NCBI GenBank assembly: GCA_029582155.1 | Contig: CM055898.1 | Location: 33,531,967-33,595,966 of the forward strand | DNA length: 64,000 bases | Direction of reading: 5' to 3' | From: Panopea generosa | Lineage: Eukaryota > Mollusca > Bivalvia > Adapedonta > Hiatellidae | In this document: in pieces, positions 59,865 to 64,000 of the stretch | Position numbering within the stretch: position 1 is the first letter of the stretch | Layout of the letters: each line of letters opens with the position of its first letter | Translations under genes and position numbers: made by a program | Notes under the pieces: model-generated | What the model saw: the letters and a program-made list of their open reading frames with translations, nothing else | Databases searched by the model: none | Told to the model about the DNA's origin: nothing

Positions 59865-62800
59865 CTGTTAAGGAAGAATTGTAAAGTTGGCTCAGACATT
59901 GTGGGAAATGTGATATTACTAAAGAATGTATTTGACTTGAAGCTATGTAAAACATGGCCACATTAATACGGACAAAGTGTGCTCAGTGTCCAGATGTCAC
60001 TGATATGACTGAATCCGACTATAGGTAACATGAGCACGATATTAATGTCAAAATGTCTGACTTTGTAAATCCTCATTAACTAGTACAATAGACTATGAAT
60101 ATGAATGTCATTGTCGGTCGATGTCTTAGATCTCGTTGCAACATTGAAATGTAAGATCAGGTCAGTTAAATTATTTAATTCAGTTAATTATCATGTATGG
60201 TTATATGATAATAATAATTATTAGCCATATGATTGCTTGTAAAGTTTATTTATCGACAGAGATTTACTATTGAAGAAAAAACTAAAACAGAAATACAGAC
60301 GTTCAGACGATGTATTTTTGCTCTTCCTCATAGATTACTGAAATGTTCACATGCCTATTTATTGCTTTTCGGTTTATCTGATTAATCCAATAATATGGCT
60401 TGTCAATTAGTTTTGTTATATTTATTTCATAGTAATACATAATTTATGTAAACTGTTTAATCGTTTTGCTGAGTAACAGTGCCCCTTACTTGCGATTATA
60501 TGACTATTTGGTTTAAGGATGTTGGCTCGTTCAAAATGAAAGTACATGTAGTAAGAATGGTTTTATTTCCGTCCATTTCTGTGCTATTTCATTTATAAGA
60601 TCAAACTTACTTAATAAGTAACGTTGAGTTAACATGGACTTTGTACTACATTGAAACAATTTATACTGTTCATTCCAATTACTGCGAGTCTAAAACATTG
60701 TCAGCCATGTAAATAATGTCATCAATAATAAACAGTAATAAAGTTACTTAAGTGTGCTGAGTAATAAACAGTTGCCGGTACGAAATGTAAACAAATGCCG
60801 ACGGAAATTGAATCTTTGCGCATGTCTGGGATATTGTTATATTACGGACATTCGCGGTAATGGGTATATCACCGTATTAGGCATACAAGGGATAAGTGTT
60901 TCCTTACATTCCGTCATCACAGTTTAAGCTTATATGGGCTAACCAACTTACGAACAATTTTTTTTTGTTTTCATGTATTGCTTGATAACAAGTACATGTT
61001 AAGAGTGATTAGTTTGATTCTTGCGGTCATACCTTTGCTATTGCTCATAATATGTCAATATGGTTAAATGTTTCTTCAAGGTCACATCAGTTTGTATCGG
61101 TATTATAGAAAAAATACTAATTTATATCAATTTTTATTTTCAATTGTGTTAAGTCTTTTTTTCCAAAATAAGCGCGAATTCACTATTTTAAAAAAAACAA
61201 AAAAAAAAACATATGTTAATCAATACATAAATATAAAGGTGCAGTCACTAATACTCTGAGAGGATAATTTTCTCATACAGTAGTACGTTCATAGCATAGA
61301 GATTGAAGCAATTTCTGAACATGAGTAAAATTATGTTTCAACATTACCTGGATTCTCTTTAAAACCTCCCTTCGTGCTCATTTTTTTTATTAATCTCTTG
61401 GCAGTAGTGATATAATTTTCTACAGAGCATTACATAATATGTTTTACCCAAATTGTTTAACAAATTCAATAATAAATTATATTATTGTAAGACGTTTAAC
61501 TTAAAAACTTTCAGTGTTTGGTAGCTGCCAAAATATATTTTGCTAATCTGTATTGATTCTATGTATAATATATATTTTCAATAAATTGAATTTCTGCTCT
61601 TGGTGTAACAAAGTTGTCGTTGAAAGTTTAACAGATGAGCTGATAATCTATAAGAAGTATTGTATATAAATGGTTTTATTTCAGACAGAAAAAGACCAAC
61701 ACATTAATATTGCAACAAGGCCGTTTTAAAATATATGTTATCGGATACCGTATGACTGAAACATTATATGATTAATCTTGGTACAAAAATATAATAAAAA
61801 GAAACCTGATTCGCCCAAGTCACTTCCTTCAATATCCTTCCAGTCAGGGTAGTGAAGTTGGCCAATTTGTAAGTTTGTCTTGCTGAATCCACCTTGTCCT
61901 ACCTTCTTCTGCCAGAACCTGGTCTTGCACTGCAGCATTATTTTTGTGGATGCACCGTAGGAAATGTTTGCAAGTGCCTTTTGCCTATCGACTGTCAGCG
62001 GAACTTCCAATTGCCTCAGGATTGGTAACGGCACTGTTAGAAATACGGCATTTCCTTCGAATTTAATTTCTTTCCCGGTAGTCGCATTAATTCCAAAAAC
62101 GTTGACGCCCAAGCTGTCTGTTTTCTCCACCCTTTCTACCCTGATACCGTACTTGATATTTTTGGCTAGAGAAACGTCTTTGTCCCAACCGATGTTGTTC
62201 TTTACGAAGCCCTTTGCTAACATATCCATTCCATCTTTAGGAGTTTGTAGATAAGGATCCATCCACCATTGCCCCATTTCTTCGCGCAGCCAAGTTACTA
62301 AATCGTTCCCGAACAACGGCGAATATGTAGAGACCTATTTCAGATTATTATTTTTAGAAAATGAACATATATTATAGTTCCATAGAGTAACTGAAATAAA
62401 AGTGTTTATCTAATATATTGTTTTAATATCAATATTTTAGCATTCTATATAAAAAGCAATCTATAGAGCTCGGTTAATTTACCTTAATAACAAGAATTAT
62501 CAATTATATTTGTATTTTATTTATATCTTACTTTCATATGAGCACTTATCAGTGGATTTATAGAGTTTATGTTATTTACATAAACACACACTTGTACTAA
62601 ATAGATGTGTGCCAGCCTTTATTCTGCAATAAACATATTCTTCACCCGTCGTTAGTTTGACAACAAGGGAAGAGCAATGTTGAGTGCACCAGTCACCCAG
62701 ATGCAAGCTCCACAGTGGCATTTTGCTACTAGCCGGTCCAAGACAGTAACCTCTGTTGTTACTTCTACCGAATGTTAAATATTTTACTGATTATTATTTG

Positions 62801-63716
62801 TTTATATATTAATTATATTTATGCTGTTTGGTGACACTCTTCTTTAAAATTGAATGTGTCCTGTTGGACATTTATTTTCTTATACAGATATATATGACAA
62901 TGTTTACCTTGTAGGCTTCTATGGCAGTTTCTGACCACGGTAGAAATGGGGAAGTTTTAGTCAGTAGTTCACCTTTGCTGCGCAGGAAATCTTCCAAAGA
63001 GAGTTTACTCCATTTCGCGACCCAATCTTGCCATTGTTGTTCTGTTGAGTTTTCATCAAGCTCTTCTTTGACTGGTTTGACGGTCTGCTCATATAAATCC
63101 ACTAAAAAAATACAAATAGCACTCATACGTTTCAATGTGCAGCCATTATTGTAGAACGTAAAACAGCCACTATAGAGCTGCGACATGTATAGTGACGGTA
63201 ACACAAGATATTTGTTTAAAAAGTCCAATGTAATTTTGTTTGAAATAATTATTATCAAAATGGTCCACAAGGAAAGTGATTTCTTGCTGCAGTTGAGTAG
63301 AGAAATACTGCGATAAAAATATCATTGGTGTTAAATGGTGACTTTTATTGGAGTTTAAAAGACGGAGACTTTGTTTTTTTTAAAATAAACTTAGTGGTGT
63401 CACTGTACTATCCATAAAAACAAGCTGGTCAACATACCAGTTATTGTGCATTTCTTCGAACAGATACAATCCTGTCATGGAAAATCTTTTTAAGTAGAAT
63501 ATACATTTTTATGCGGAAATCCTATACTTTATTTTATATTGGGCAAAATTCAACTGTGTAGTTATACAATGTATACAATTAAATTTAGCGCAGATCTCAG
63601 AGCATTAGGAATCGTTCTGCATATATGATGGAAAGTTCTTGAGAACGTATTGTTGGTCATAGTATTATTCATTAATATCGATCTGTTTAACTATTGGCAC
63701 GGGGATGTGGGAAGGT

Positions 63717-63747
<31 letters not shown>

Positions 63748-63973
63748 GGGGGGGATAGAACCAATAACTTGATGTCAATGATCAAGACAGTTTTTGAAGG
63801 GGCATAAGAATTTCTTCGATTAATTTTCACTCAATTATTTTAATTTGCAAATTTATATTAATGCTACATACGTATACCCTGTATACCATACTCCATTTTA
63901 ACATCTTCATCCAGAAGTTCATCCCATCCTGGCCACCATAAGCTAGTGTAGTAACCGTTTTTATTCTCCCAAT
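59365..63973 (-). CDS. L-amino-acid-oxidase-like flavin amine oxidase gene 3, 5' part outside window
   Basis: Third tandem paralogue, exons 5-8: 63872-63973, 62908-63101, 61806-62334, 59365-59864, all in frame with no defect. Exons 1-4 must lie right of the window. It is closer to gene 2 than to gene 1 in exons 6 and 7 (LRSKGELLTKTSPFLPWSET, WMDPYLQTPKDGMDML). Two distinctive traits: 24 extra bases at the end of exon 7 (adding IEGSDLGE before the junction) and a longer basic tail with GKGNRLMTMKSGRGKRKNQ before the shared EEEFHPCK ending. Predicted chemistry is as for gene 2. Confidence 0.85.
59865..61805 (-). other. Oxidase gene 3, intron 7
   Basis: 1.9 kb AT-rich intron. Its last ~150 bases near exon 7 are homologous to intron 7 of gene 2 (GGATACCGTATGACTGAAAC). 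No repeat array. Confidence 0.65.
61806..62334 (-). CDS. Oxidase gene 3, exon 7, with 8-residue insertion
   Basis: 529 bases, 24 more than gene 2. It encodes VSTYSPLFGNDLVTWLREEM through GQLHYPDWKD, then the extra IEGSDLGE. In frame. Confidence 0.92.
62335..62907 (-). other. Oxidase gene 3, intron 6
   Basis: Homologous to intron 6 of gene 2 (for example TAAACACACACTTGTACTAA against the gene 2 TACATAAACACATACATGTG region) but without the 24-bp array; only a single GGTCCAAGACAGTAACC-like trace at about 62735. Confidence 0.6.
62908..63101 (-). CDS. Oxidase gene 3, exon 6
   Basis: 194 bases. It encodes DLYEQTVKPVKEELDENSTE, WQDWVAKWSKLSLEDFLRSK and LPWSETAIEAYK. Same length as in gene 2. Confidence 0.9.
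63102..63871 (-). other. Oxidase gene 3, intron 5
   Basis: Contains a GT tract followed by 24 consecutive G (63731-63754), and at about 63430-63560 a block similar to part of intron 7 of gene 2. Confidence 0.65.
63714..63754 (+). repeat. (GT)n followed by a 24-base G run
   Basis: A GT repeat runs directly into a run of 24 G. It has G-quadruplex potential on the + strand and is a likely site of length error. Confidence 0.9.
63872..63973 (-). CDS. Oxidase gene 3, exon 5
   Basis: 102 bases. It encodes WENKNGYYTSLWWPGWDELL then DEDVKMEYGIQGI. Donor GTATGT, acceptor GTTTCAG. Last exon visible before the window edge. Confidence 0.88.
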
Positions 63974-64000
63974 CTGAAACAAATATATTATGTCACTTTA

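Overview
This is eukaryotic DNA, most probably from a bivalve mollusc. The window is AT-rich, coding sequence is split into short exons with GT/AG introns, and there are several tRNA-derived SINEs and minisatellites. One element opens with the ATACCCCC...GGGGGTAT hairpin that I recognise from bivalve genomes. No bacterial, organellar or viral gene set is visible. The species cannot be named from the sequence alone.

Left part (about 1-9.7 kb, + strand): nine exons encode the last ~497 residues of an SLC22-family organic cation/carnitine-type transporter. The first exon or exons lie left of the window. Its introns hold a MITE-like element, a SINE and an AT-rich relic of an unidentified membrane-protein-like coding sequence. 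About 5 kb of intergenic DNA follows, with two more repeats, before the next gene, which is convergent.

Centre and right (14.7-64 kb, - strand): a head-to-tail tandem array of L-amino-acid-oxidase-like flavin amine oxidase genes. All share the same exon lengths and intron phases. Gene 1 (24761 to 14735) has all eight exons but carries two +1 frameshifts, in exon 1 and exon 7, and has lost a conserved FAD-motif Arg, so it may be a pseudogene. Gene 2 (54950 to 39993) is complete and in frame, with a predicted 582 residues. Gene 3 (exons 5-8, 63973 to 59365) runs off the right edge. An additional near-identical copy of gene 2 exons 7-8 lies at 33137-35513, left of a 500-base N gap. The copy ends at the gap and the next contig begins inside the same block, so this is most simply an unmerged allele (false duplication) and not a fourth gene.

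The non-coding DNA is the most unusual part. A 54-bp minisatellite (18.1-19.5 kb) has grown out of an internal segment of a SINE. A 49-bp minisatellite several kb long (27.7-31.1 and 36.5-38.0 kb) shows higher-order monomer patterns. There are also 24-bp, 52-bp, 55-bp and 147-bp tandem repeats, a MITE-like family with one copy carrying two internal palindromes, and three tRNA-derived SINE families. I found no CRISPR array, operon or defence locus. The closest to an undescribed biological feature is the amine-oxidase array itself: no visible signal peptide, a conserved Cys- and Lys-rich C-terminal tail, and gene-to-gene variation in that tail and in one internal loop.
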